The position numbers and the translations under genes were made by a program. Shown here piece by piece: positions 13,735 to 19,955 of a stretch of 22,793 nt of DNA. Below the pieces are notes generated by a model, which saw only the letters and a program-made list of their open reading frames with translations, ran no database searches and was not told where the DNA came from. Each line of letters begins with the position of its first letter. Position 1 is the stretch's first letter. The stretch comes from a virus. The stretch spans positions 1-22,793 of IMG/VR virus record IMGVR_UViG_3300036790_000092; one strand, given 5' to 3'.

Positions 13735-14424
13735 TCAAGCCCAAGGCGTTTCGCCCCTGATCACCCGCGCGTCCACGCTATCCTCGCGATACCTTTTCAC
13801 ATCGCAAGGCCCAAGCCCATCATCGACCGGATGAAACGGGTAACCCGCCTTCGCCCAAGCCCTCCACGCATGCGAATCCGCGTCACGCCACAAACCCTTC
13901 GCGGTCGGAAACCCGCCGCACTTCAAAAACACTTCACGCCGCACCATCACACTATTGTAATCCACACGGTGAAACGGATCATCGAGAACAAGATGCGCCG
14001 AACGCAACCCGCGCTCACTATCAAACTCGTCGATCATCAACTGCGACCCGTACACAACATCATGACCCTCGTCGAGCTTCGCAACCATCCGCTCAAGCCG
14101 CTCAGGCAAATAGTAATCGTCACCCGCCAAGAACGTCACAAACTCGCTGTCCGTGTTTGCTACACCCCAATTCACATTCGCGGCATACCTGCACGACAAC
14201 CTACGCTGACCCAACGTAGTGTTAAACCGCTCATACTGCACACGCTCATCATATGAAGCGTCCAAACAAATCTGCTGCACAAGCGGATCGGACGAACCAT
14301 CATCAAGGATGATCAGCCTGAAATTCTCGAAAGTCTGATCAAGCACGGACTGGATGGACTGTGTAAGCCACTCAGCACAATTGTAAACGGTCTGGATTAC
14401 CGTGACCCGAGGGAATTCACTCAA
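13735..14424 (-). CDS. Family 2 glycosyltransferase
   Basis: A 229-residue GT2 enzyme of classic form. The first strand VTVIQTVYNCAEWL is at 7-20, ILDDGSSD at 39-46 binds the nucleotide, and FLAGDDYYLPERL at 98-110 carries the metal-binding acidic pair. W183-R-D-A-D is in the acceptor/catalytic region. The TTG start at 14424 lies in a TTGA overlap with the HNH endonuclease stop and has GGAG 5 bases upstream. The gene ends before a 113-base gap. Of the six glycosyltransferase-like proteins it is the closest to textbook GT2. No membrane segment. Confidence 0.87.
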   Translation of the reverse strand: MSEFPRVTVIQTVYNCAEWLTQSIQSVLDQTFENFRLIILDDGSSDPLVQQICLDASYDERVQYERFNTTLGQRRLSCRYAANVNWGVANTDSEFVTFLAGDDYYLPERLERMVAKLDEGHDVVYGSQLMIDEFDSERGLRSAHLVLDDPFHRVDYNSVMVRREVFLKCGGFPTAKGLWRDADSHAWRAWAKAGYPFHPVDDGLGPCDVKRYREDSVDARVIRGETPWA

Positions 14425-15011
14425 AGTTCTCCGTTCCCCATTTCCTTGGCCGCTGCTTTTCGTGCTTCGTTGTATCCATATTGGTAGACATCAGAACAGG
14501 TCTTACAACGTCGGCCACCATCCCAAGTAGGAATGATGTTCTCCGGTGTGAACTCGTGCCCGTTCTTACAATGCGTTTGTCGCGCCGCCCGCGCACTTGG
14601 ACTTTCACCACGCAAAATGTTCTCGTGGTGCGTCACGGCTTCTAGGTGATCGGGATTCACACACTTTGTCACCTTACACAAGTGATCTATCTCATGGCCC
14701 TCCGGAATAGGTCCCACAAGCCACTCATATGATAGCCGATGAGCCGCATACGACGGTTCGCCAATATAAAACCGACCATAACGATGTGCTGGACTCCCAG
14801 CAAAAATCCAACACTGACCCAAATCAGGGCGCACCCCTGAGATCGGTCCGTTTTTATCTACTTTCCCCCAAAAGCGATCTTCGGGCGAAGGCTTTGGGCG
14901 TGGTGGCGGCGAACCAAGAGGGTCGCCATACAGGCGAAGACGACGATAATGACGTTCGCATAGACCACGCTTCCTTGCCTTCTCGTCGCATTCCCCGACC
15001 TCGCAATCCAC
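14421..15011 (-). CDS. HNH endonuclease (HNH_3-like)
   Basis: A 196-residue HNH endonuclease, probably a free-standing homing enzyme. The N-terminal CxxxxC...CxxH zinc site (C3, C8, C18, H21) precedes a GDP turn. The nuclease core is AAHRLSYEWLVG (89-100), EIDHLC (107-112) and CVNPDHLEAVTHHEN (117-131), with the expected His and Asn. A second zinc ribbon (C148/H152 with C169/C172) closes the protein. The GTG start has GGGAG 7 bases upstream and lies behind the promoter at 15045-15073. It is coupled to the glycosyltransferase downstream by a TTGA overlap, so it is now part of the sugar operon. Confidence 0.9.
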   Translation of the reverse strand: MDCEVGECDEKARKRGLCERHYRRLRLYGDPLGSPPPRPKPSPEDRFWGKVDKNGPISGVRPDLGQCWIFAGSPAHRYGRFYIGEPSYAAHRLSYEWLVGPIPEGHEIDHLCKVTKCVNPDHLEAVTHHENILRGESPSARAARQTHCKNGHEFTPENIIPTWDGGRRCKTCSDVYQYGYNEARKAAAKEMGNGEL

Positions 15012-15022
15012 CTAGATTCTCC

Positions 15023-15046
15023 CTATGTTCGCTTTACACGACATAG
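15023..15046. repeat. Inverted repeat over the -10 and start site
   Basis: CTATGT (15023-15028) and ACATAG (15041-15046) form a 6-bp inverted repeat with 12 bases between. The right arm overlaps the -10 of the promoter at 15045-15073, and the left arm lies in the early leader. It could be an operator half-site pair or a leader hairpin. Confidence 0.35.
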
Positions 15047-15073
15047 GATACAGGAAATCAATGGCACGGTCAA
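15045..15073 (-). promoter_or_regulatory. Sigma70-type promoter for the HNH-glycosyltransferase genes
   Basis: Read on the minus strand, -35 TTGACC (15068-15073, 5 of 6), exactly 17 bases of spacer, and -10 TATCCT (15045-15050, 4 of 6). Transcription should start about seven bases further on, giving a short leader that contains GGGAG before the GTG at 15011. It lies in the 65-base gap after the 164-residue glycosyltransferase-like gene. Confidence 0.65.
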
Positions 15074-15076
15074 GGG

Positions 15077-15571
15077 TTATCCACAGCAATTATGCGTCGG
15101 GCGAAGGTCACCCAAATGGTCCACATGCCCGTGAACACAAACGTGGACGCCCTTGAGCCTTAGCGCGTTCTGGATCGCAAAGTCCTGAGTACACCAGAAT
15201 CCGCGAGTGTGCGTCGGGTCCTCATACTCCCCTGCCGCGACAATCACATCCGGGTGCGCCAACATGAACTCCCGGCGAAACCGGGTGCAACCAAGACCCG
15301 TGTAATTCTCGCTTCCAAGATAACGGTACTGTGCGCTACACCAACCATTCGGACAATCCACGAAAGCATCAAGAGTGCTAGGACCGATACGGATGTCCTG
15401 CTCGACAATCGTCACATCATCGTCGCAACGCCACAACTCCGCCAGCAACCGATGGTACGCCGTGTCACTACCCGACACGTCATGCAACTCCACCGCGTAC
15501 CCCGAGGCGCTGATCGCCTCGTAAACACCGTCCTCAAGATGCCCAGCAACAAACGGGAGAATCACGCGCAC
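15077..15571 (-). CDS. Glycosyltransferase-like GT-A protein (copy 1 of a pair)
   Basis: A 164-residue protein starting MRVILPFVAGH. VTIVEQDIRIGPSTL (about 53-67) provides a strand followed by an acidic E-x-D site like the DXD of GT-A enzymes. YTGLG, WC and a C-terminal VHVCVHGHVDHLG recur in the gene at 15955-16449, with which it shares length (164 residues) and motif order: a paralogous pair. The GTG at 15571 was chosen because it overlaps the previous stop (TAGTG); a longer frame from 15646 lacks support. The family is not one I can name; glycosyltransferase is inferred from fold-like motifs and context. Confidence 0.65.
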   Translation of the reverse strand: MRVILPFVAGHLEDGVYEAISASGYAVELHDVSGSDTAYHRLLAELWRCDDDVTIVEQDIRIGPSTLDAFVDCPNGWCSAQYRYLGSENYTGLGCTRFRREFMLAHPDVIVAAGEYEDPTHTRGFWCTQDFAIQNALRLKGVHVCVHGHVDHLGDLRPTHNCCG

Positions 15572-15915
15572 TACGAACCCACCCGCGCGCCATCCGGATC
15601 CCACACAAACTCGCCCACAGGAAAATGCGCCTGACAGCCAACGCAATACGTCGCACCATAGAAACTAGGATCACGTGCATACGTCTCACACAACGCCAGC
15701 CCCATGTGCGTCTCAACTCCGCAGCCAAGGGAAGCCAAGTTCTGCTCCGTACCGCCAACGCCCACATGAACGTACTTTCGGCGAAGCGGGCGAACAAAGC
15801 CCTTCGCGCGCTCCTCCTCGCTGAGCACAAGGTAAACCTCAGCCTGCGGAGCCGGATCCTCAGGACCAGTGTAATGCGTCAAGCGAGGGTCAGCAGGGTC
15901 CGTCGTCAGTGCCAC
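15571..15915 (-). CDS. Conserved-looking phage protein with Cys pair (114 aa)
   Basis: A 114-residue protein with KYVHVGVGG, a central TYARDPSFYGATYCVGCQAHF (about 78-98) and FPVGEFVWDPDG near the C-terminus. The CVGC pair with C65 and C76 may bind zinc. The pattern resembles an uncharacterised protein I recall from many actinophages and prophages. The GTG start has GAGGAG 5 bases upstream, in a 39-base gap after the previous gene. It separates the two paralogous glycosyltransferase-like genes. Function unknown. Confidence 0.75.
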   Translation of the reverse strand: MALTTDPADPRLTHYTGPEDPAPQAEVYLVLSEEERAKGFVRPLRRKYVHVGVGGTEQNLASLGCGVETHMGLALCETYARDPSFYGATYCVGCQAHFPVGEFVWDPDGARVGS

Positions 15916-15954
15916 GTATTCTCCTCAGTCGCCTTTTCTACTGTGACAGTAGAA

Positions 15955-16449
15955 CTACCAATGATAATGCGCAACCTCACCATGCAAATGAACACGCCCC
16001 ACACAAGCATGACTTATCGCCGTATCCAAATGCGACCAATGTGACTCCGCAAGAGCACCAACACGACACTCCGGCGCGATCTTACAAAACCCTATACCCG
16101 TGTAATCGCACCAAGAAGCATCCGCGCCAACCCACTCGCCGCCCGCAGGAGGCTTCAACCCCGTCCGCTGAGCATAATGCGGATCGGCCTTCGATGTGCT
16201 CGGCCAATACAACTGATACTTGAAACTACAAAACCGATGCTTGCACCCCAAAAGCTCCGCGACCAAATCATCGGACACTTCCATATCGTGCTCCACATTC
16301 ACGATAACGCGCCCGTTATCCCAAACGCTCGCAAGACCCCGCCAATACGAGTCGTCGCCGTCTATCGGGATGTTATACGTCTCGAACCGCGACGAACACC
16401 ATCCTGCCTCGCCCGCAAGGTAACTTGTTACAACGAGAGGTTCAGACAG
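15955..16449 (-). CDS. Glycosyltransferase-like GT-A protein (copy 2), probable CTG start
   Basis: From a CTG at 16449 this frame encodes 164 residues, exactly the length of its paralogue at 15077-15571. SYWRGLASVW and VIVNVEHDMEVSDDL align with AYHRLLAELW and VTIVEQDIRIGPSTL. WCDYTGIGF and VHLHGEVAHYHW match later blocks. The first ordinary start codon, a GTG at 16302, would cut away the first third, including the first strand, so CTG, which overlaps the end of the upstream gene, is the better call (inference). The EHD site is the likely metal-binding motif. The substrate is unknown. Confidence 0.68.
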   Translation of the reverse strand: MSEPLVVTSYLAGEAGWCSSRFETYNIPIDGDDSYWRGLASVWDNGRVIVNVEHDMEVSDDLVAELLGCKHRFCSFKYQLYWPSTSKADPHYAQRTGLKPPAGGEWVGADASWCDYTGIGFCKIAPECRVGALAESHWSHLDTAISHACVGRVHLHGEVAHYHW

Positions 16450-16717
16450 CGAACGAACTGCCCGAATTCAAACCGCTCATCGACGAACTAATGCCGGTAG
16501 TATCGATGCTAGTCTGCGTGATCGTGCCACCCACATAGTTAGGGTAATACGACGGCGGAATCACACTCCAATACGGAGAATACGGATACGTCCACGGATA
16601 AGGATTATACGGGAACGCGTGATGACCGCCCCTCTTACAATGATCGCAATACCCGCACGAAGGGCACACATGCGACTGCGGCCCTTGCAAATCATTATCA
16701 ACATTCGGTGAATTCAC
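16442..16717 (-). CDS. Cys-cluster, Tyr/Pro-rich protein (91 aa)
   Basis: A 91-residue protein with four regularly spaced Cys (C18, C21, C24, C27; CPSCGYCDHC) followed by a Tyr/Pro/Trp-rich stretch (36-61) and a Ser/Thr/Gly-rich tail. The tight CxxCxxCxxC spacing could bind zinc or an iron-sulfur cluster. The rest looks extended. The GTG start has GGGAG 6 bases upstream. Its stop region holds the probable CTG start of the next gene. No family recognised. Confidence 0.65.
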   Translation of the reverse strand: MNSPNVDNDLQGPQSHVCPSCGYCDHCKRGGHHAFPYNPYPWTYPYSPYWSVIPPSYYPNYVGGTITQTSIDTTGISSSMSGLNSGSSFAV

Positions 16718-16728
16718 TTGATCTCCCT

Positions 16729-16938
16729 CTAAAAGCCCCGTGTCGAATACCCAGGAATGCGGCGTGGCGTAAGCGGATGGCTCGACGTTCCAAACATCGC
16801 CGCAAACTCAACCGAGCAGCGAAGGGGAGGGCGACGACACTCTACCGCGTCAAGTCGCTCCTCAAGCTCGCACACACGCTGCACAAGCGCCTCAACCTGC
16901 CCCACAAGAGCCTGCACCTCAATCTTACTCGACGCCAT
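16729..16938 (-). CDS. Small coiled-coil protein (69 aa)
   Basis: A 69-residue protein. Residues 5-34 (KIEVQALVGQVEALVQ and on) show heptad-like spacing of Leu and Val and predict a coiled coil. The C-terminal half is basic and Pro-rich. GGAG lies 5 bases before the ATG. It is the first gene of the leftward sugar island, divergent from the HNH gene at 17015. Function unknown. Confidence 0.6.
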   Translation of the reverse strand: MASSKIEVQALVGQVEALVQRVCELEERLDAVECRRPPLRCSVEFAAMFGTSSHPLTPRRIPGYSTRGF

Positions 16939-16953
16939 CGCTCTCCGTTTCCG

Positions 16954-17006
16954 CTAACACTGCACTAACATTCACTACTTGAAACCTTAGACCAGATCGG
17001 CTAACA
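16954..17006. repeat. Three CTAACA repeats in a divergent promoter region
   Basis: CTAACA occurs at 16954-16959, 16965-16970 and 17001-17006. The first two are 11 bases apart (one helical turn) and the third overlaps the -10 of the rightward promoter. This arrangement fits a regulator binding site, but six-base repeats are short enough to arise by chance. Confidence 0.3.
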
Positions 17007-17007
17007 T
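16979..17007 (+). promoter_or_regulatory. Sigma70-type promoter, predicted leaderless transcript
   Basis: -35 TTGAAA (16979-16984), a 17-base spacer and -10 TAACAT (17002-17007). The ATG at 17015 is eight bases past the -10, at the expected transcription start, so the HNH mRNA should be leaderless. The geometry is nearly the same as at 2728-2763. Confidence 0.55.
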
Positions 17008-17014
17008 GGTACGC

Positions 17015-17674
17015 ATGGAAACATCACAAGGCTGTTACGTTGACGAAGGGAACGGGCCGTGCAGCGGCAAGGTCGTTGCGCATGGATTGTGCGGCAAGCA
17101 TTACCAGCGCTGGAATATCAAGGGTGACGTGTTCGACGCAGGATGCAGGACCAAACCCGTCGTCGCCATAGGCGAAACCCATGGACGCCTTACGATTCTT
17201 GCGGAAGCTGGAACTAACAAGTGGCAGCAACGCTTGTACCTTTGCGAGTGTTCGTGTATTGACAAGACTCAAAAGCTTGTCGCAGGCTTCGCCATGAAAA
17301 ACGGGTCCGTGCAATCATGCGGATGCTTACAGCGCGAACTCTTCACTAATCGCAAGCACGGGATGCACGGTACCCCAGAATACACCGCATGGCAAAATAT
17401 GCTCACACGCTGTCGCGCCAAACTAGGCGACCCTGATTGGGAACATTATGCCGGGAAGGGCATTATCGTGTGTGATGCATGGGAGCCACAGCGTGGTGGT
17501 AGTTTTGAACAGTTCTACACCGACATGGGGCCGCGCCCAGAGGGACGTATGTCTATTGACCGCGAAGACCCTCACGGAAACTACGAACCGGGAAACTGTC
17601 GGTGGCTATCGCTTAGCGAGAACGGCCGTCGCGCGCACCTCGGGCTCCCCCACAAGGAGGGGAACTACCACTAA
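17015..17674 (+). CDS. HNH homing endonuclease on the rightward strand
   Basis: A 219-residue HNH endonuclease with a Cys-rich N-terminus (C7...C16...GLCGKHYQRW at 24-33), a middle CECSC...SCGC segment typical of phage HNH proteins, and the nuclease block TAWQNMLTRC...HYAGKGIIVCDAW followed by NYEPGNCRWLS. It resembles the leftward HNH at 21509 in architecture. The ATG at 17015 is preferred over the one at 17006 because it coincides with the predicted transcription start. It has its own promoter and runs against the flanking operons, as an inserted selfish gene would. Its stop abuts the convergent connector stop at 17675. Confidence 0.9.
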   Translation: METSQGCYVDEGNGPCSGKVVAHGLCGKHYQRWNIKGDVFDAGCRTKPVVAIGETHGRLTILAEAGTNKWQQRLYLCECSCIDKTQKLVAGFAMKNGSVQSCGCLQRELFTNRKHGMHGTPEYTAWQNMLTRCRAKLGDPDWEHYAGKGIIVCDAWEPQRGGSFEQFYTDMGPRPEGRMSIDREDPHGNYEPGNCRWLSLSENGRRAHLGLPHKEGNYH

Positions 17675-18352
17675 TTATGCGATGCCGTACTGAGTGTACG
17701 TCTCGATCAGAGAGGCCACACGATTCGGAACAAGCGGGAACAAGGTGTTATGAGGGTCGATATCGCCACCGTAATCCTGGCGACCACCAGCAGCAAAAGA
17801 CCGAGAAGCCTGCTGCTCGTTCGTCCACCAATACTTCACCAATTCCCGCGCCGCCTTACGCAAAGGCGGAGGCACCGGCTGGTAACCCGCTGTCCACAAA
17901 ACCTCCAAGTTGCCCAAACCCGGGAAGGTGGGGCGAGCGACCAATCCCGCAAAAGAACGTGTCAAACGACCTCGCAAGGCATCAAGTTGATACACCTGAG
18001 CACCACCAGCCTGATTTTCTGGAATCTGCTGAGTAAGTACCTGTGGACCGTTTGATCCCCACCACTCCACGAAGGCCAAGACGGACAGCACGGGGTAGTA
18101 TGGCAACTCCACAAAAGCCCCAGAATATCCTGACCATCCATCAAACCTGCGGAAAAACGTAGTCTCGCCAATAGGGCGACCGATATAGTCCTGGATCCAC
18201 CAGCACGCATCATCCACATAATCCTGCAACAACTGATCCCGAGTAGTGTCAGCTGACGGGATTTGAAGATAGGACTTTACGTCGGTTATATCGATGAAGT
18301 TCGCCCATTGCGGCGGCTGCTCAACAAACTGATTGGCGAACTGTGTACTCAC
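17675..18352 (-). CDS. Head-tail connector (HK97 gp6-like adaptor)
   Basis: A 225-residue protein with features of phage head-tail adaptors: an N-terminal DITDVKSYLQI (22-32), LLQDYVDDACWWIQDYIGRPIGE (about 41-63), a hydrophobic strand around LPYYPVLSVLAFVEWW, and a C-terminal PPLRKAARELVKYWW helix. HK97 gp6-like proteins form a ring under the portal and join head to tail. Its position a few genes after the major capsid protein fits that role. It is the last recognisable virion gene before the sugar island. The start lies just 2 bases from the upstream stop. Confidence 0.8.
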   Translation of the reverse strand: MSTQFANQFVEQPPQWANFIDITDVKSYLQIPSADTTRDQLLQDYVDDACWWIQDYIGRPIGETTFFRRFDGWSGYSGAFVELPYYPVLSVLAFVEWWGSNGPQVLTQQIPENQAGGAQVYQLDALRGRLTRSFAGLVARPTFPGLGNLEVLWTAGYQPVPPPLRKAARELVKYWWTNEQQASRSFAAGGRQDYGGDIDPHNTLFPLVPNRVASLIETYTQYGIA

Positions 18353-18354
18353 TA

Positions 18355-18690
18355 CTAACCCCCGTAAGCCTGCTGCGGCAAAAGCGTTCCTAAATCAACG
18401 GTTGCAGTGTTCGTGGGAACGGTGATCGCAAACGTTTCCTCGGATGCCCCGAGAATACGAAAATCAACCTGCCAAGTAGTGTTCTGCGGAACCGTAGCCG
18501 TATCGTTGTTAGGCGTCAGTGCTTGTGACAGATGTCCTGTCGCGTCAAGATTCGCGGTAACCTCAGCTGGGACAATGCTTGTCGTGCCGTTTGTCATACG
18601 CCCAGACAGTCGGAACGTCAAACTGCCGCTAGCGGGCGTCGAATTTGCGTTGAGAAATAGATGCGTGACGACACATGAGCCGAATGCCAC
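18355..18690 (-). CDS. Putative beta-rich virion protein (111 aa)
   Basis: A 111-residue protein with alternating polar and hydrophobic residues and many Thr/Ser/Asn: ASGSLTFRLSGRM, VTANLDATGHLS, FRILGASEETFAITVP, TVDLGTLLP. This pattern (a G-x-L-T-F strand, then an LDA-x-G hairpin and a final VDL) resembles small beta-sandwich domains I recall in phage fibre or minor virion proteins. With the connector next to it, a head-surface or neck component is likely but not shown. The start overlaps the previous stop by one base. Confidence 0.55.
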   Translation of the reverse strand: MAFGSCVVTHLFLNANSTPASGSLTFRLSGRMTNGTTSIVPAEVTANLDATGHLSQALTPNNDTATVPQNTTWQVDFRILGASEETFAITVPTNTATVDLGTLLPQQAYGG

Positions 18691-18917
18691 TAGCGTATCT
18701 CCATCACAGGCGGACCCGAAACCTCAGCCGTACACGATCCGCGCAACACAACCAAACGCCGTACTTTCGCTGCAGACTTGCGTGCGGGTTCAGGTTCAAC
18801 AGCATCATCGAAGGCAACGTCAGGTTCGTTCTCGACGTGCTTGTATTCTGTTACCGTAATGTCGTCGCGGTCAATGCGCGTGTTGCCAGTCCACTTGCCC
18901 ATAACTGTTCCCCTCAC
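18690..18917 (-). CDS. Small hypothetical protein (75 aa)
   Basis: A 75-residue protein with GKWTGNTRIDRDDITVTEY near the start, a Lys/Arg-rich stretch (ARKSAAKVRRL) and a probable C-terminal strand. Two starts are credible: a GTG at 18917 that forms a GTGA overlap and has GGAG 6 bases upstream, and an ATG at 18902 with AGGGGA about 7 bases upstream. It lies within the capsid-to-connector segment, so an assembly role is possible. No family recognised. Confidence 0.58.
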   Translation of the reverse strand: MRGTVMGKWTGNTRIDRDDITVTEYKHVENEPDVAFDDAVEPEPARKSAAKVRRLVVLRGSCTAEVSGPPVMEIR

Positions 18918-19309
18918 TTTCTCCGCTCCGGGTCCGGGTCAAACCCGAAAGGTGCGGCAGCATACAATTGTGCTCGCAATGGTTCAGGCCACTTGTCGAA
19001 CGGTTGACCCCACGGGTGCCGACACCACGATGACCGTATCGCCGCACCACACAAGCAGCATTCACCATCAGGTTTCGCTGGTGCCTCTTTAGTATTGGCT
19101 ATTTCGTTCTCCTCTTCGAGTGCTCGTATCGCATCCCACTCTTTAGCGTACCGTTCAAAATCAGCGAAATTGCGGCGTGATGTTGCCTCGCCCGCGTCTA
19201 TGGGATCATTGTTTGATGACCATGTGGGGATAAGGCAGTCAGGGCATTTGCGGTACTCACCGGTTTTGGGCCAGTTTGTGTTGCACTGTGAACAGCGGTA
19301 AGACGGCAC
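18914..19309 (-). CDS. Zinc-ribbon phage protein (131 aa)
   Basis: A 131-residue protein starting with a clear zinc ribbon (YRCSQC...CPDC, C6/C9 with C22/C25), an acidic helical middle (FERYAKEWDAIRALEEEN at about 51-68) and a second Cys group CCLCG...WCRHPWG (about 84-99). The layout resembles an uncharacterised protein I recall from actinophages. The GTG start lies seven bases after the previous stop. It is encoded in the virion segment but has no obvious structural signature. Confidence 0.65.
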   Translation of the reverse strand: MPSYRCSQCNTNWPKTGEYRKCPDCLIPTWSSNNDPIDAGEATSRRNFADFERYAKEWDAIRALEEENEIANTKEAPAKPDGECCLCGAAIRSSWCRHPWGQPFDKWPEPLRAQLYAAAPFGFDPDPERRK

Positions 19310-19315
19310 GGTTAC

Positions 19316-19594
19316 TCATTGCACCCGAACAGGTTCATGCCAACGTCCCTCACCATCGCCCTGTTGACGGCTCGTAGCCCAATAGGTGAAGTTACCGTCA
19401 ACGAACACCTGGCCGTTTACCGCCGTGTCCTCAGTGGGATCATCCGACCAAACCTTGCAGATCAGCAACGGCAGCACGTCACCAGCCTTATGGCCGTTCG
19501 CGCTGTTATCGATCAGCTTGCTTCCACTGTAGATCGCGGCTGCATCACCTTCGGTTAGTATGTACTGCACGATGCGTCCAACAGACGGAATCAT
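19316..19594 (-). CDS. Conserved-looking small phage protein (92 aa)
   Basis: A 92-residue protein starting MIPSVGRIVQYILTEGDAA, with AGDVLPLLICKVW and NGQVFVDGNFTYWATS, ending GEGRWHEP. This is a compact beta-rich pattern that I recall as a very common uncharacterised actinophage protein. GGAG lies about 10 bases before the ATG at 19594. It directly follows the tRNA region and may be translated from the same transcript as the capsid gene. No catalytic residues stand out. Confidence 0.72.
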   Translation of the reverse strand: MIPSVGRIVQYILTEGDAAAIYSGSKLIDNSANGHKAGDVLPLLICKVWSDDPTEDTAVNGQVFVDGNFTYWATSRQQGDGEGRWHEPVRVQ

Positions 19595-19631
19595 GTGATG
19601 TGTTCTCCTTTCTTGTTGCCTAAAAGCGCCG

Positions 19632-19648
19632 TGTTGTCTGACGCAACA
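19632..19648 (-). terminator. Small hairpin before the 92-residue gene
   Basis: TGTTG and CAACA pair around a 7-base loop. There is no T-run directly after it, and the ribosome-binding site of the next gene follows closely, so a processing or leader hairpin is as likely as a terminator. Confidence 0.3.
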
Positions 19649-19678
19649 AAAGCGTCGATTTGTGCAGGTTACCGTTTA

Positions 19679-19695
19679 TACACGTTTAGCGTGTA
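19679..19695 (-). other. Perfect 6-bp hairpin after tRNA-Gln
   Basis: TACACG, a 5-base loop and CGTGTA form a perfect stem 20 bases downstream of the tRNA-Gln 3' end. It could mark RNA processing or weak termination, or serve as an operator. Confidence 0.35.
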
Positions 19696-19715
19696 CTATC
19701 CATCATCCAGACAAC

Positions 19716-19787
19716 TGCGGGTCACGGATTCGAACCGCGACAACGAGGACCAAAACCTCGCGTGCTTGCCAGTTACACTAACCCGCA
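19716..19787 (-). tRNA. tRNA-Gln (anticodon TTG)
   Basis: A canonical 72-base cloverleaf. Acceptor TGCGGGT pairs with ACCCGCA over 7 bp, with the U1-A72 pair typical of bacterial tRNA-Gln. The anticodon arm CGAGG-TTTTGGT-CCTCG gives anticodon TTG (reads CAA), and the T arm is CGCGG-TTCGAAT-CCGTG. CCA is not encoded. It is the last of three closely spaced tRNA genes and may supply a rare Gln codon during late protein synthesis. Confidence 0.9.
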
Positions 19788-19791
19788 AAAC

Positions 19792-19877
19792 TGGTGCTGG
19801 GAGCGGGACTTGCCAAAAGCACCTACCCGCACATTGCGTCCCTTGTCAGGCCGTCTCTCACATTGGACTACCCCAGC
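19792..19877 (-). tRNA. Aberrant tRNA-like gene with T-loop insertion and encoded CCA
   Basis: Acceptor GCTGGGG pairs with TCCCAGC (one G-U), followed by A and an encoded CCA. TA and a GTC/GAC D-stem follow the 5' acceptor as in a tRNA. The T-stem GCGGG/CCCGC is intact, but its loop has 18 bases instead of 7: the expected TTCAAGT is interrupted by about a dozen bases that themselves form a TGC/GCA stem. No normal anticodon arm can be drawn; the best has a mismatch and no U33. It lies 8 bases from tRNA-Gln and 3 from the Met-like tRNA, so it belongs to the array but may not decode. Confidence 0.45.
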
Positions 19878-19880
19878 AAT

Positions 19881-19955
19881 GGCGGGGGCGGGAGTTGAAC
19901 CCGCAACCTAAGGATTATGAGCCCTTGGTGGCACCCTGCTCCCCGCAGCCCCGCG
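19881..19955 (-). tRNA. tRNA-Met-like gene (anticodon CAT) with unusual D arm
   Basis: The anticodon arm AAGGG-CTCATAA-TCCTT (anticodon CAT), five-base variable loop and T arm GCGGG-TTCAACT-CCCGC are canonical. The 3' acceptor CCCCGCC pairs over six positions with either CGCGGGG (full 75-base form, ending at 19955) or TGCGGGG (67-base form, ending at 19947), with a 1-72 mismatch in both cases. Such a mismatch recalls initiator tRNA, but the three G-C pairs of an initiator anticodon stem are absent. The D arm is poor in both forms. It is either a divergent or a partly deleted tRNA. Confidence 0.55.

Noticed and set aside
16300-16360. An apparent frameshift in the glycosyltransferase-like gene at 15955-16449.
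   Set aside because: On re-reading, the run on the coding strand has four G, not five, and the frame continues without a break. Only the start codon is unusual.
19257-19319. A 20-codon ORF with an ATGA overlap to the 92-residue gene, similar to the two bridging mini-ORFs.
   Set aside because: It overlaps the start of the 131-residue zinc-ribbon gene in another frame and does not end at a start codon of a real gene in the proper frame.
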